Source of the DNA: Billgrantia kenyensis
Lineage (GTDB): Bacteria; Pseudomonadota; Gammaproteobacteria; Pseudomonadales; Halomonadaceae
Direction: 5' to 3'
Length of the DNA stretch: 54,897 nucleotides
Assembly (NCBI RefSeq): GCF_013697085.1
Contig: NZ_JACEFT010000026.1
Location: forward strand, 1 to 54,897
Below the pieces are notes generated by a model. The model saw only the letters and a program-made list of their open reading frames with translations, ran no database searches and was not told the origin of the DNA. The translations under genes were made by a program, and so were the position numbers. Position 1 is the first letter of the stretch. Each line of letters begins with the position of its first letter. Of this stretch, positions 45,299 through 53,280 are shown piece after piece.

Positions 45299-45328
45299 AG
45301 AAGAGCCAGCGCATTCGCTGGCTCTTCT
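45299..45328 (+). terminator. Hairpin after the 52-residue gene
   Basis: A 13 bp perfect stem AGAAGAGCCAGCG / CGCTGGCTCTTCT encloses CATT. The following CGTTAT has no T-run, so termination may be partial. Confidence 0.55.
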
Positions 45329-45419
45329 CGTTATGGAGTGTCGATAGCGCGCGCGCCCGTTCGATGAGTTCCGGAAACAGGCGAAACGGCAGATGCCTGC
45401 CAATCGATGGAGCCGGAAC

Positions 45420-46046
45420 ATGATGAAACTCTACGGAACGCCGCCGACCCGCGTATTGCGTGTTATCTGGTTGCTCAACGAGCTGGGCCTGGAGTATGAA
45501 CAGGTCCCGGTGGATCTCCTGCAAGGAGAGCACCTCCAGCCAGACTTTCTCGCGCTCAACCCTGCCGCCAGGGTTCCGGTGCTGGTCGACGGCGACCAGA
45601 TAATCACCGAATCGGCCGCCATCCAGCTCTACCTGGCCGAGAAATATCCACAGGCGGGTTTTATCCCCAGCGCTGTGGAAGAACGCGCCCAGATGTACCG
45701 CTGGATCTTCTTCCTGATGACCGAGATCGAGCCGCCGCTGTGGCGCATCGCCCGCCACACCTTCCTCTACCCGGACGAGAAGCGCCTGCCCCAGGACGTC
45801 AACCAGGCCAGGCAGGAGTGCAGGGAGATGTTGGCGGTGCTCGAACGCCACATGCAGGAGCGCGAGTACCTCATCGGCGACCGGCTCAGCGTCGCCGACT
45901 TCAACGCCGCCTACACCCTGGACTGGGCCAACGAAGAGAACTTGCTCGACGCCGCACCGCGCCTGCGGGAGTACCTGAAAACGATGTACGCCCGCCCCAC
46001 GGCGCCGCCCACTATCGCCATAGCATTTGCCGCGATGGAGAGCTAG
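45420..46046 (+). CDS. Glutathione S-transferase family protein
   Basis: This 208-residue cytosolic GST has the thioredoxin-like N-terminal domain (MKLYGTPPTRVLRVIWLLNELGLEYEQVPVDL), the cis-Pro AARVPVL and the glutathione-binding ESAAIQLYLAEKY near residues 62-75, and then a helical C-terminal domain with LSVADFNAAYTLDWA. GGAG seven bases upstream fixes the ATG at 45420, with a second ATG at once after it. Its substrate is unknown; the closeness to pca genes could reflect detoxification of aromatic intermediates. Confidence 0.88.
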   Translation: MMKLYGTPPTRVLRVIWLLNELGLEYEQVPVDLLQGEHLQPDFLALNPAARVPVLVDGDQIITESAAIQLYLAEKYPQAGFIPSAVEERAQMYRWIFFLMTEIEPPLWRIARHTFLYPDEKRLPQDVNQARQECREMLAVLERHMQEREYLIGDRLSVADFNAAYTLDWANEENLLDAAPRLREYLKTMYARPTAPPTIAIAFAAMES

Positions 46047-46078
46047 CTGACCGGCGAGATAGTGGAGCGGTTATCAGC

Positions 46079-46116
46079 ACCGAGAGCCAGCCATTGCGCT
46101 GGCTCTCGGTTTTTTT
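46079..46116 (+). terminator. Intrinsic terminator after the GST gene
   Basis: A 13 bp perfect stem ACCGAGAGCCAGC / GCTGGCTCTCGGT has a six-base loop and T7. It is closely alike in its arms to the hairpins at 44932 and 45299. Confidence 0.92.
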
Positions 46117-46259
46117 GCGTTGCGTTGACATAGGTCTCTGGTGTGGGGCTGAGCGAGCGTCTAGGCTGGTTGTATGTGTTCTTTTGTAAGCTGAAATGGT
46201 GGGGCGCTTTGGGCTAGCACCTTGGCTTGGCAATGGAGTGGAAGGTTAATGGTAGCTAA

Positions 46260-46331
46260 CGACCCAAAGCCGACATGTTGGAAAAGGCAGTAGGCCCTTT
46301 CATTGGTGTTGTACAGCGATAATAATTGGTT
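46260..46331 (+). repeat. Direct repeat copy A (diverged) upstream of the NTPase gene
   Basis: Starts CGACCCAAAG and shares blocks GGAAAA-GCA, GCCC-TTCAT-GG, CAGC and ATTGGT with copy B at 47802. Roughly 60-65 percent of the first 60 positions match without gaps, counted by eye. Confidence 0.6.
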
Positions 46332-46409
46332 GTGCCTGCAACAATTGGAAAGCGCGCAAATGCTCATAAATTAAGCGAGCGCTAGCCAAAATTTTGATAT
46401 GAGGGCGAA

Positions 46410-47669
46410 ATGAGAATTAGAGAAATTTTTACACCAGGGCGATTTCCGGTCTGGACCTATATAGATGATCATCTGAAAGACAAGGAAGATCAGTTGAGGG
46501 ACACCATTGAGGACGGCTCAATGCTGGTGTCGATATCTGGCCCCTCCAAGTCGGGAAAAACTGTCTTCGTCGAAAATGTACTAGGAAAGGAGAATTTGAT
46601 TCAAGTAACCGGGGCAGGCGTGAAAACCCCCTCCGATTTGTGGCTGCGAGTTTTCGACATTATAGGAACTCCCATTGAAAAGAGCTCCAATACTAGCTCT
46701 ACGAAGTCGGGAGCAATCGGTGGTAAGGCTGGCGGTGAAGGGGGGGTTCTCGTAGCGAAAGCGAAGGGAGAGGTATCTGCATCTGCAAGCTATGGTACCA
46801 GCCAAGCTGAGTCGGAAACAGCTGCTGTTGATTTCTTACAATTGTTAATTCGAGAGTTAGCGGGCACAGATTTCGTAGTGTTTATTGACGACTTTCACTA
46901 TATAGAGCAGTCAACCCAATCTGACCTGGCTGAACAAATAAAAGAAGCGATTAGGCAAGGTGTAAAGTTTATTTGCGCTTCTGTGCCATACCATTCTGAC
47001 GATGTTATTCGCAGCAATCCTGACTTGCGGGGCCGCTTTTTTTCAATAGATTTTGATTATTGGAATAGTGACTTCCTTAAGAGAATAGCTTACAAGGGGT
47101 TCGATAAAGCTAATATCGTGTATAGGAATGGCCTTGTCGATCATCTTGCCGAAGAAGCGGCAGGCTCGCCCCAGCTAATGCAATACCTATGCTTAAATGC
47201 CTGTCTTGAAAAAGGGATAAGAGATGTCCCAGATAGTCCGGCTGATTTAACATACGAAAAGGAGTTCTTTGAAGAAATCTGCCGTAGAACTGTAGCGTCG
47301 ACAGACTACAGCTCGATAGCTACAAAAATGCTAGATGGACCTAAAACACGAGGTTCGGATAGAAAGATATATATATCAAAATTCGGATGGCAAGGAGATG
47401 TGTATCGGCTTCTCCTTAAAGCGTTATCTGTCGACCCTCCACGTTTGAATTTTAGGTATCAGCCGCTGGTCGACAGGATTAGTTCGCTATGCGAGGGCGC
47501 TTCGCCAAGTGGATCAAGTATAACTAATGCTTGTTTTCATACAGCTAATATAGCAAACGATTCCGCGAATGATAATGTGGTCGAATGGGATGGGGATAAC
47601 GATGTGTTCGATATTCGGGACCCCTACCTTTTGTTTTTCCTTCGGTGGTCCGAGATTGCGGATGGCTAA
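46410..47669 (+). CDS. P-loop NTPase (AAA/STAND-like), putative defence protein
   Basis: This 419-residue protein is much more AT-rich in codon use than the genes around it. Walker A is SGPSKSGKT near residues 44-52 and Walker B is FVVFIDDFHYI near 155-165, followed by a sensor-like FICASVPYHSDD. Between them is a Gly/Ser/Ala stretch (KSGAIGGKAGGEGGVLVAKA and onwards) of about 40 residues with no clear counterpart in standard AAA domains. The C-terminal half is helical and ends DIRDPYLLFFLRWSEIADG. GAGGGCGAA precedes the ATG. I know no precise function; it is the first gene of a transferred island that also carries an AbiTii protein. Confidence 0.7.
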   Translation: MRIREIFTPGRFPVWTYIDDHLKDKEDQLRDTIEDGSMLVSISGPSKSGKTVFVENVLGKENLIQVTGAGVKTPSDLWLRVFDIIGTPIEKSSNTSSTKSGAIGGKAGGEGGVLVAKAKGEVSASASYGTSQAESETAAVDFLQLLIRELAGTDFVVFIDDFHYIEQSTQSDLAEQIKEAIRQGVKFICASVPYHSDDVIRSNPDLRGRFFSIDFDYWNSDFLKRIAYKGFDKANIVYRNGLVDHLAEEAAGSPQLMQYLCLNACLEKGIRDVPDSPADLTYEKEFFEEICRRTVASTDYSSIATKMLDGPKTRGSDRKIYISKFGWQGDVYRLLLKALSVDPPRLNFRYQPLVDRISSLCEGASPSGSSITNACFHTANIANDSANDNVVEWDGDNDVFDIRDPYLLFFLRWSEIADG

Positions 47670-47801
47670 CTTAGGGCTGCAGATGACCGGTTCCTGCTTC
47701 GGTTCCAACACGATGATTGCGCCTAGGCGTTTAATTAGCCTTCTCTGTAGGTCAGCTCATGGCCGAACGAGGAATGTTAGTCTACGCTGATGAAGGACTT
47801 C

Positions 47802-47880
47802 CGACCCAAAGAAGCAGATCCGGAAAATGCAGCCAGCCCGTTCATCGGCATTATGCAGCCGGCACGATGATTGGTGTTAT
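47802..47880 (+). repeat. Direct repeat copy B (diverged) upstream of the AbiTii gene
   Basis: Starts CGACCCAAAG as does copy A, and ends ATTGGTGTTAT just before the AbiTii start at 47899. The two copies bracket the NTPase gene like a cassette. Confidence 0.6.
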
Positions 47881-47898
47881 ATGACAAGGACACATTGA

Positions 47899-48792
47899 AT
47901 GAGCGGTCTAGTACTTGAGCTTCAACAGGATGCCCTGAATAGAAGCGTGCCAGTCTCGGATCTACTCCGGAAAGCCGTCGTAGTCTCTAGGAAACTTGGA
48001 GCTCTTGAGATTGGGGAGTGGCTCAACCATGAGTTATCTGGCTATCCACCTGACGAAGACCAGATTCCCAGTTATCGAGAGATAAAAGGTCAAATCAAAG
48101 TATTCAACCCGTATCATGGTTGGCAACCAATGCATTTCGGCGATGCCGAAATGGGGGAGAGGCTAGCGAGAAGGCGAATTGGTCAGGCTATCGGCGAACT
48201 CGTATCTATCGCTGAAAATGATCGCAATGGTAGTCTGATGGTGCCTTATTCAGAATCGGTTAAAAATGCTCTTATGGGTGCAATGGAGTTTCCGCTCGAG
48301 CCAACTTTAATGGTGTCTCGGTCACAGGTGGACGGAATTCTTGAGGGTGTTAGAAACCAAGTGCTTAATTGGGCGCTTGAGCTTGAGGAAAAAGGAATTG
48401 TTGGGGATGGTATGAGTTTCAGTACTGATGAAAAAATAAAGGCAACGAATACTACATATCAGATCACCAACAATATTGGTTCCATGCAAAATTCCATGTT
48501 TCAACAAGACTCTTCTGGAGCGTCCCAAGTTCAAGCTGGCAATTTCTCAGTTGAAGCAGTTCAAGATTTTATTCGCGCAGCTCAAAAAGCGATTCCCTAT
48601 CTAGAGTTGCCGGAGGCAAAGCGCGAGGAATTTAAGGCAGAACTTGCAACACTATCCGCTCAGGTCGCATCTCCTGCCCCCAAGCTTTCAATAGTAAAGG
48701 AGTGTCTCCGCTCTAGTCGGGCGATACTTGAGGGAGCGGCAGGCGGAACAATGGCCTCAGGCTTAGTATCGATGCTTTCCGCTCTACTGTGA
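47899..48792 (+). CDS. AbiTii-domain abortive-infection protein
   Basis: The N-terminal ~200 residues match the AbiTii domain: LVLELQQDALNRSVPVSDLLRKAVVVSRKLG, then IGEWLNHELSGYP, PSYREIKGQIKVFNPYHGWQPM and a later SRSQVDGILEGVRNQVLNWALELEEKGI. AbiTii proteins are linked to abortive phage infection. A low-complexity linker rich in Asn, Gln and Ser (NNIGSMQNSMFQQDSSGASQ) leads to a C-terminal helical region ending in a small-residue hydrophobic tail (ILEGAAGGTMASGLVSMLSA), possibly membrane-active. Length 297 residues. Whether it works with the upstream NTPase is not known. Confidence 0.78.
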   Translation: MSGLVLELQQDALNRSVPVSDLLRKAVVVSRKLGALEIGEWLNHELSGYPPDEDQIPSYREIKGQIKVFNPYHGWQPMHFGDAEMGERLARRRIGQAIGELVSIAENDRNGSLMVPYSESVKNALMGAMEFPLEPTLMVSRSQVDGILEGVRNQVLNWALELEEKGIVGDGMSFSTDEKIKATNTTYQITNNIGSMQNSMFQQDSSGASQVQAGNFSVEAVQDFIRAAQKAIPYLELPEAKREEFKAELATLSAQVASPAPKLSIVKECLRSSRAILEGAAGGTMASGLVSMLSALL

Positions 48793-48838
48793 CCGTAATA
48801 TAATACGCAGTTAAACTGCAGGGAGGTCGCGCCGCAAT

Positions 48839-49512
48839 ATGAGAAGTTCTGAGTTCGAAGTTCCGGAACACCTGAAGCGCAGGATGCGAAAGACCTTTCT
48901 TGCCCAATTCGAGCCTAATACCGTCGATGTTTTCGAGCTGGAGCTCTTCGACTGGTATCTGAAGGAGACGGAAGCTGTCCTGACCAATATGTTGGCTTCT
49001 GAACAGGAGGAGGTGCGCCAGCAAATGGCGCAAGACGTCGAGAATGTGAACGACAGGGGAATCGTCGCTGCTGAATACTAAAGCGCATCCGGTACTCGCA
49101 CGTGATCTACCTGACGTCCTTGCTGGAGACCTGCCTTGAGCGCGCCTGCTCGGTTCTGAGGCAAGCCATCGGCGAGGAGAACGTACCTTTCGACCTTGTG
49201 AGCTTTCAGGTGAGCAATGGTCGAAGAAGCGCAAGTTCTTGGTGCGCTACGGGCACTTAGATCTGCCGAAGGGCGTTTGGTCGGAAATCCAGGTTCTCAC
49301 ATCCGTGTGGAACTGTTTGGTTCATGACAGCGGCAATACCAGTGGGCTCTCTACAGGCGACCGGAATGCGATTAAAAAGCGCCCTGGGATTTCTGTGGAC
49401 GGATATGAGATCCGAATTGAGGAAGCTTTCGTCCGGCACTCCTTATGATTCTGTAAGCTCCTTTGTGCGGGCGATCGAGGATGAATTGAAGGAAGTGCTC
49501 AGACGGGCGTAA
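48839..49512 (+). pseudogene. Gene broken by three frameshifts, HEPN-like remnant
   Basis: Three frames carry consecutive parts of one protein. Frame one reads from MRSSEFEVPEHLKRRMRKTF to NDRGIVAAEY and stops at 49079-49081. Joining with one missing base gives KRIRYSHVIYLTSLLETCLERA and on to PFDLVSFQ. A second shift near 49218 gives WSKKRKFLVRYGHLDLPKG with WNCLVHDSGN, and a third near 49430 gives SVSSFVRAIEDELKEVLRRA ending at 49512. The joined product would be about 225 residues. The helical plan and LVHD motif recall HEPN-type proteins often found in defence islands, but that match is weak. The first segment alone could still make an 80-residue peptide. Confidence 0.65.
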
Positions 49513-49752
49513 TACCCAAAAGAGCGTCTGTTGAGCCTCCTGCGGCCTAGCATGTCGTTCGACACGGACGTCCTATCGGCCGGCTTCGCCGGCCTACTGT
49601 CCGTCGGTCAGCTCCGACAGTTATATCAGCTTAGTCTTAATGACTGCTCTTGGCTGATTGCCGACTTTCATTCACTACCTGAAACGCTTGTGCTGGGCCG
49701 GGTGCCATCGTCCCCAATTTGCTACGCTTCCAAAGTGGCAGCGGAGGAAATC

Positions 49753-49947
49753 ATGGCCTTCCATAATCCTGATCCAAAAATGCGTGCCATCGAGCGACGC
49801 AATGCCCGCTTGCGCGCAGCATTCTTTGCCAAGCTGTTTGGCAGTGCCAGGCGTGGATTTCGCAAGGCCCTGTCTTACCTTCGTTTTGGCGCTGCTTGCC
49901 TCGCCCCGTCCCGCCTAAGAACCGCAATAAATAGATCACTTCGATGA
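49753..49947 (+). CDS. Small basic protein of unknown function, 64 residues
   Basis: GGAGG five bases before the ATG at 49753 sets this start; the product is MAFHNPDPKMRAIERRNARL and onwards, with many Arg and an amphipathic middle (AFFAKLFGSARRGFRKALSYLRF). The strongly basic make-up would suit nucleic-acid or membrane contact. It lies at the right edge of the island, just before the importer promoter. An in-frame opening from 49531 has no ribosome site. Confidence 0.5.
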   Translation: MAFHNPDPKMRAIERRNARLRAAFFAKLFGSARRGFRKALSYLRFGAACLAPSRLRTAINRSLR

Positions 49948-50094
49948 ACGATATAAGTCTGTTAAATGACCGTCGCGGTGGTTGTAAGTCATTGTAATTT
50001 CTAAATTTTTCTGAGCGCCCTCAAGGCTACAACTTTGGCATGACTATACGTCAGCTCGCGGCAATTCTAGGCTCGATATGCAATGCGTATTTTT

Positions 50095-50109
50095 GTTCGT
50101 TATTCGAAC
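50095..50109. promoter_or_regulatory. PcaR operator 4 before the ABC importer
   Basis: GTTCG-TTATT-CGAAC is identical to the palindrome of operator 3 before pcaI, 14 kb away. It lies 48 bases upstream of the binding-protein start. A degenerate GCTCG-N5-CAATG lies further upstream at 50071. Confidence 0.78.
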
Positions 50110-50156
50110 TTATATGCAAAAGCCATCGAGCCACAAGAAAAAACGGAGCCGCTATC

Positions 50157-51368
50157 ATGCCATCGACCTCACTTACCCGGGCGCTACTGGGAATCGGAGC
50201 CTGTGTCGCCCTGAGCCTTCCCGCCATGGCCGACGATCTGCCGGAGAGCATACGCATCGGCTATGCCGTCTCCGATACGGGGCCTTATGCCGGGGGTGCC
50301 GGCACCACCATCACTCCTAACTACAAGCTGTGGGTGGAGGAGGTGAACCAGGCCGGCGGTATCCGCGTGGGGGATCGCCAGCTTCCCATCGAGGTGGTGG
50401 CCTACGACGACCGCAGCAGCTCAGAGGAGGCGGTTCGCGCCGTCGAGCGGCTGATCAACCAGGATGAGGTGCACTTCGTGCTGCCGCCCTGGGGTACGGC
50501 ACTCAACCTGGCGGTGGCACCGGTGCTGCATCGCGCCGGTTATCCGCACCTGGCCGTGACGGCGGTGTCCGACCGCCAGCAGGATCTGATGGACCGCTGG
50601 CCGCGTCTCTTCTTCTTCCTAAGCACCTCCAGCCACTACGCCGAGGGCATCGTGACCATGCTCGAGGAGCTGCGTGAGAGCGGCGAGATCGAAGGCCGGG
50701 TGGCCATGGTCAACGTGGCCGATCAGTTCGGCATCGAGCTGGCCAACGCGGCCCGGGCGCTGCTGCAGGAGGCCGATTTCGATGTCGTCTACAGCCAGTC
50801 GTATCCGCCGGGCACCCAGGACATGCAGGGCATCATCAACAGTGCCCGCCAGCGCGACCCCGAGGCGTTCCTGGCGTTCAGCTATCCGCCTGAAACCATC
50901 GCCATCACCGATCAGGCGCAGACCCTCGGCTTCAACCCGCCGCTGTTCTACACCGCCGTGGGCACGGCGTTCCCGCTGTTCAAGAACCGCTTCGGCGACA
51001 ACGTCGAAGGGGTACTGGGCATCGGCGGCGTGGATACCGACAGCGAGGTGATGGTGGATTACATCGAACGCCATACCGAAATGACCGGACAGGCCCCCGA
51101 CCTGTGGGCCAGCGCGCCAACCTACGCCAGTTTGCAGGTGCTGCAGCAGGCCATTGAGCGGGCCGGCAGCATCGACCACGAGCAGGTGGTGGCCGAGATG
51201 GAGAACGGCACCTTCGACACGGTGCTGGGTGAGATCACCCTGGAAGGGCGCGCCTACTGGGAAGGGTGGCAGGTCGGCCAGTGGCAGGACGGCGTGTTCC
51301 GCGCCATTGGCCCCAGCGACCGCGAAGGTGCGGCGGAGATCGTGCTGCCCAAGCCGGATTGGCGTTGA
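50157..51368 (+). CDS. ABC importer periplasmic binding protein, branched-chain amino acid type
   Basis: This 403-residue type I periplasmic binding protein has a Sec signal MPSTSLTRALLGIGACVALS cleaved near PAMA, then IRIGYAVSDTGPYAGGAGTTITPNYKLWVEEVNQAGG, the LivJ-like start. The ATG at 50157 has CGGAG eight bases upstream; an in-frame ATG at 50040 would translate through the operator. The family transports amino acids and also aromatic acids, for example protocatechuate PcaM of Sinorhizobium. The operator shared with pcaI makes an aromatic-acid substrate likely, by inference. Confidence 0.88.
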   Translation: MPSTSLTRALLGIGACVALSLPAMADDLPESIRIGYAVSDTGPYAGGAGTTITPNYKLWVEEVNQAGGIRVGDRQLPIEVVAYDDRSSSEEAVRAVERLINQDEVHFVLPPWGTALNLAVAPVLHRAGYPHLAVTAVSDRQQDLMDRWPRLFFFLSTSSHYAEGIVTMLEELRESGEIEGRVAMVNVADQFGIELANAARALLQEADFDVVYSQSYPPGTQDMQGIINSARQRDPEAFLAFSYPPETIAITDQAQTLGFNPPLFYTAVGTAFPLFKNRFGDNVEGVLGIGGVDTDSEVMVDYIERHTEMTGQAPDLWASAPTYASLQVLQQAIERAGSIDHEQVVAEMENGTFDTVLGEITLEGRAYWEGWQVGQWQDGVFRAIGPSDREGAAEIVLPKPDWR

Positions 51369-51427
51369 GCTAACCCAGCGGCAGGCGGCTCGCCTGCCGC
51401 TGCTCGTCCAGAACACAGGGGTAAACC

Positions 51428-52303
51428 ATGGCTTTTCTCGATGCCCTGCTCAATGGCCTCACCCTGGGTGGCATGTACGCCCTGGTGGCCATGGGGCTGA
51501 CGCTGCAGTACGGCGTAGCCAGAATCATGAACCTCTCCTACGGGGAGTTTTTGATCGCCGCCGCCTTCTCCGCCTACTGGCTGTTTCAGGTGCAGGCGAT
51601 CAACCCGCTGCTGGCGCTGCTGCTGGTGGTGCCGGTGGCGTTCGGCGCCAACTGGCTGATCTATCAACTCATGCTGCACCCACTGGTGAGGCGCTCGCGG
51701 GATCGCGGCGAGCTTGAGGTCAACAGCATTCTGGCCACCTTCGGCCTGCTGTTCGTGATCCAGGGGCTGGTACTGCTGCTCTTCGGCAGCAATTACTTCA
51801 GCTACACCTACATCAGTAACGTGTTCATGATTGCCGGTTCACCGATTGCTGCGGATCGCCTGCTGGCGGTGGGGGTCGCGGTGGTGCTGGGCACGGCGCT
51901 ATATCTGCTGCTGGTACGCACCCGCCCCGGCACGGCACTGAGGGCGGTATCCGTCGACCCCAGGGCGGCGCAGCTGGCCGGCATCGATGTGCGCGCGGCC
52001 TCGGCCATGGCGTTTGCGCTGGGCGGCGGGCTGGTGGCCGCCAGCGGCGTGCTGGTCAGCATGTTCACCACCTTCAATGCCTCGATGGGGGTCGTCTTCA
52101 CCATGAAGGCGCTTATCGTGGTAATCATGGGCGGTGCCGGTCATCTGCTGGGGGCTCTGGCCGCGGGGCTGATCCTGGGCCTGGTGGAGAGCTTCGTGGC
52201 GGTCTACGTGGCGCCGGGTCTCACGCTGGCAGCTACCTTCACCCTATTTCTGCTCGTGCTGCTGATACGACCGACCGGAATGATGGGGAGGGCCGGCGCA
52301 TGA
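51428..52303 (+). CDS. ABC importer permease, LivH type
   Basis: This 291-residue membrane protein has about eight helices, typical of LivH: FLDALLNGLTLGGMYALVAMGLTLQYGVARIMNLSYGEF at the N-terminus and the EAA-like loop VDPRAAQLAGIDVRAASAMAFALGGGLV near residues 175-202. It forms the channel together with the LivM-type partner. It starts 59 bases after the binding-protein stop and overlaps the next gene by four bases. Confidence 0.92.
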   Translation: MAFLDALLNGLTLGGMYALVAMGLTLQYGVARIMNLSYGEFLIAAAFSAYWLFQVQAINPLLALLLVVPVAFGANWLIYQLMLHPLVRRSRDRGELEVNSILATFGLLFVIQGLVLLLFGSNYFSYTYISNVFMIAGSPIAADRLLAVGVAVVLGTALYLLLVRTRPGTALRAVSVDPRAAQLAGIDVRAASAMAFALGGGLVAASGVLVSMFTTFNASMGVVFTMKALIVVIMGGAGHLLGALAAGLILGLVESFVAVYVAPGLTLAATFTLFLLVLLIRPTGMMGRAGA

Positions 52304-53280
52304 CCACGAACGCACGTTCGACGCTGCTCGGTGCCATCCTGCTGCTGGCCGGCGTCATCGGCTTCGCGCTGCTGCCCGGCTTCGTGGGCGGCTACGGGCT
52401 TTCCATGGCCATCAACTTCCTGATGTTCGCCATCCTGGCCACCGCCTGGGCGATGTTCTCGGGGCCGAGCGGCTATGTCTCCCTGGCCACCGTGGCCTTC
52501 TTCGGTATCGGTGCCTATACCGTGGCGGTACTCGGCGAACAGCTGCCCTGGGGCGCGGTACTGCTGCTCTCCGCGGCCATCGCTTTCCTGGTGGCGCTGC
52601 TGGTCGGGCTCTCTACGCTGCGTCTGCGCGGGGTCTATTTCGTCATCTTCAGCTTCGGGCTGGCGGAGCTGATTCGCCAGGTGGTGAACTGGTACGAGTC
52701 GACCCAGGCGGGCAGCGTAGGCCGCTACGTGTTCCTCGACATCACCCAGGAGCAGATCGTCTGGCAGCTTACGGCGGTGCTGGCTCTGCTGTTCATCGTC
52801 GGCTGGCTGATCGAGCGCTCCCGGGTCGGCTTTGCGCTGCGCATGATCGGCGATGACGAAACGGTGGCACTGCACTGTGGCGTCAACATCACCCTGATCA
52901 AGGTGCTGGTGTTCTCGCTCAGCGCCGCCTTCATGGCGCTGGTCGGGGCCATCGTGGCGCCGCGCTGGACCTATCTCGACCCGAGCATCGCCTTCAACCC
53001 CAACATTTCGTTCCAAGTGCTGATCATGGCGCTGCTGGGCGGTGCCCGACGGCTCTACGGCCCGCTGCTCGGGGTCATTCCCATGGTGCTGCTGTTCGAG
53101 TATCTCTCCTCGAGCTTCCCGCAACTGTTCAGCATTCTGCTGGGCATCACCTTCCTCGCCATCGTCTATATGGTGCCCCACGGGGTGGCGGGCCTCATCG
53201 AGGGCTATGTGCAGCGCTACCGTGAGCGTTTCCCGGGCCGGCGTGCCGGGGAAAACCTGCAGAAGGAGAGCGCACTATGA
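52300..53280 (+). CDS. ABC importer permease, LivM type
   Basis: This 326-residue permease partner has about nine or ten helices. It includes LivM hallmarks GPSGYVSLATVAFFGIGAYTVAVLG and RMIGDDETVALHCGVNITLIKVLVFSLSAAFMALVGAI, which is the loop that docks the ATPase. The C-terminal tail is cytoplasmic and basic (QRYRERFPGRRAG). It overlaps both neighbours by four bases. Confidence 0.92.
   Translation: MTTNARSTLLGAILLLAGVIGFALLPGFVGGYGLSMAINFLMFAILATAWAMFSGPSGYVSLATVAFFGIGAYTVAVLGEQLPWGAVLLLSAAIAFLVALLVGLSTLRLRGVYFVIFSFGLAELIRQVVNWYESTQAGSVGRYVFLDITQEQIVWQLTAVLALLFIVGWLIERSRVGFALRMIGDDETVALHCGVNITLIKVLVFSLSAAFMALVGAIVAPRWTYLDPSIAFNPNISFQVLIMALLGGARRLYGPLLGVIPMVLLFEYLSSSFPQLFSILLGITFLAIVYMVPHGVAGLIEGYVQRYRERFPGRRAGENLQKESAL

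Larger units (their letters stand above)
46047..46409. other. Gap at the left edge of the AT-rich island
   Basis: Contains the GST terminator, then increasingly AT-rich sequence with the first copy of a ~75 bp direct repeat (46260-46331). No gene is seen. Base composition changes from about 46120 onward, marking the island boundary. Confidence 0.5.

Noticed and set aside
49531..49752. N-terminal extension of the small basic protein
   Set aside because: No ribosome site precedes it, while GGAGG sits just before the ATG at 49753. The extra residues look like translated noncoding DNA with a short GCCGGC hairpin.
50040..50156. Earlier ATG for the importer binding protein
   Set aside because: It would place 39 residues ahead of a clear signal peptide and translate through the PcaR-type operator. 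CGGAG supports 50157.
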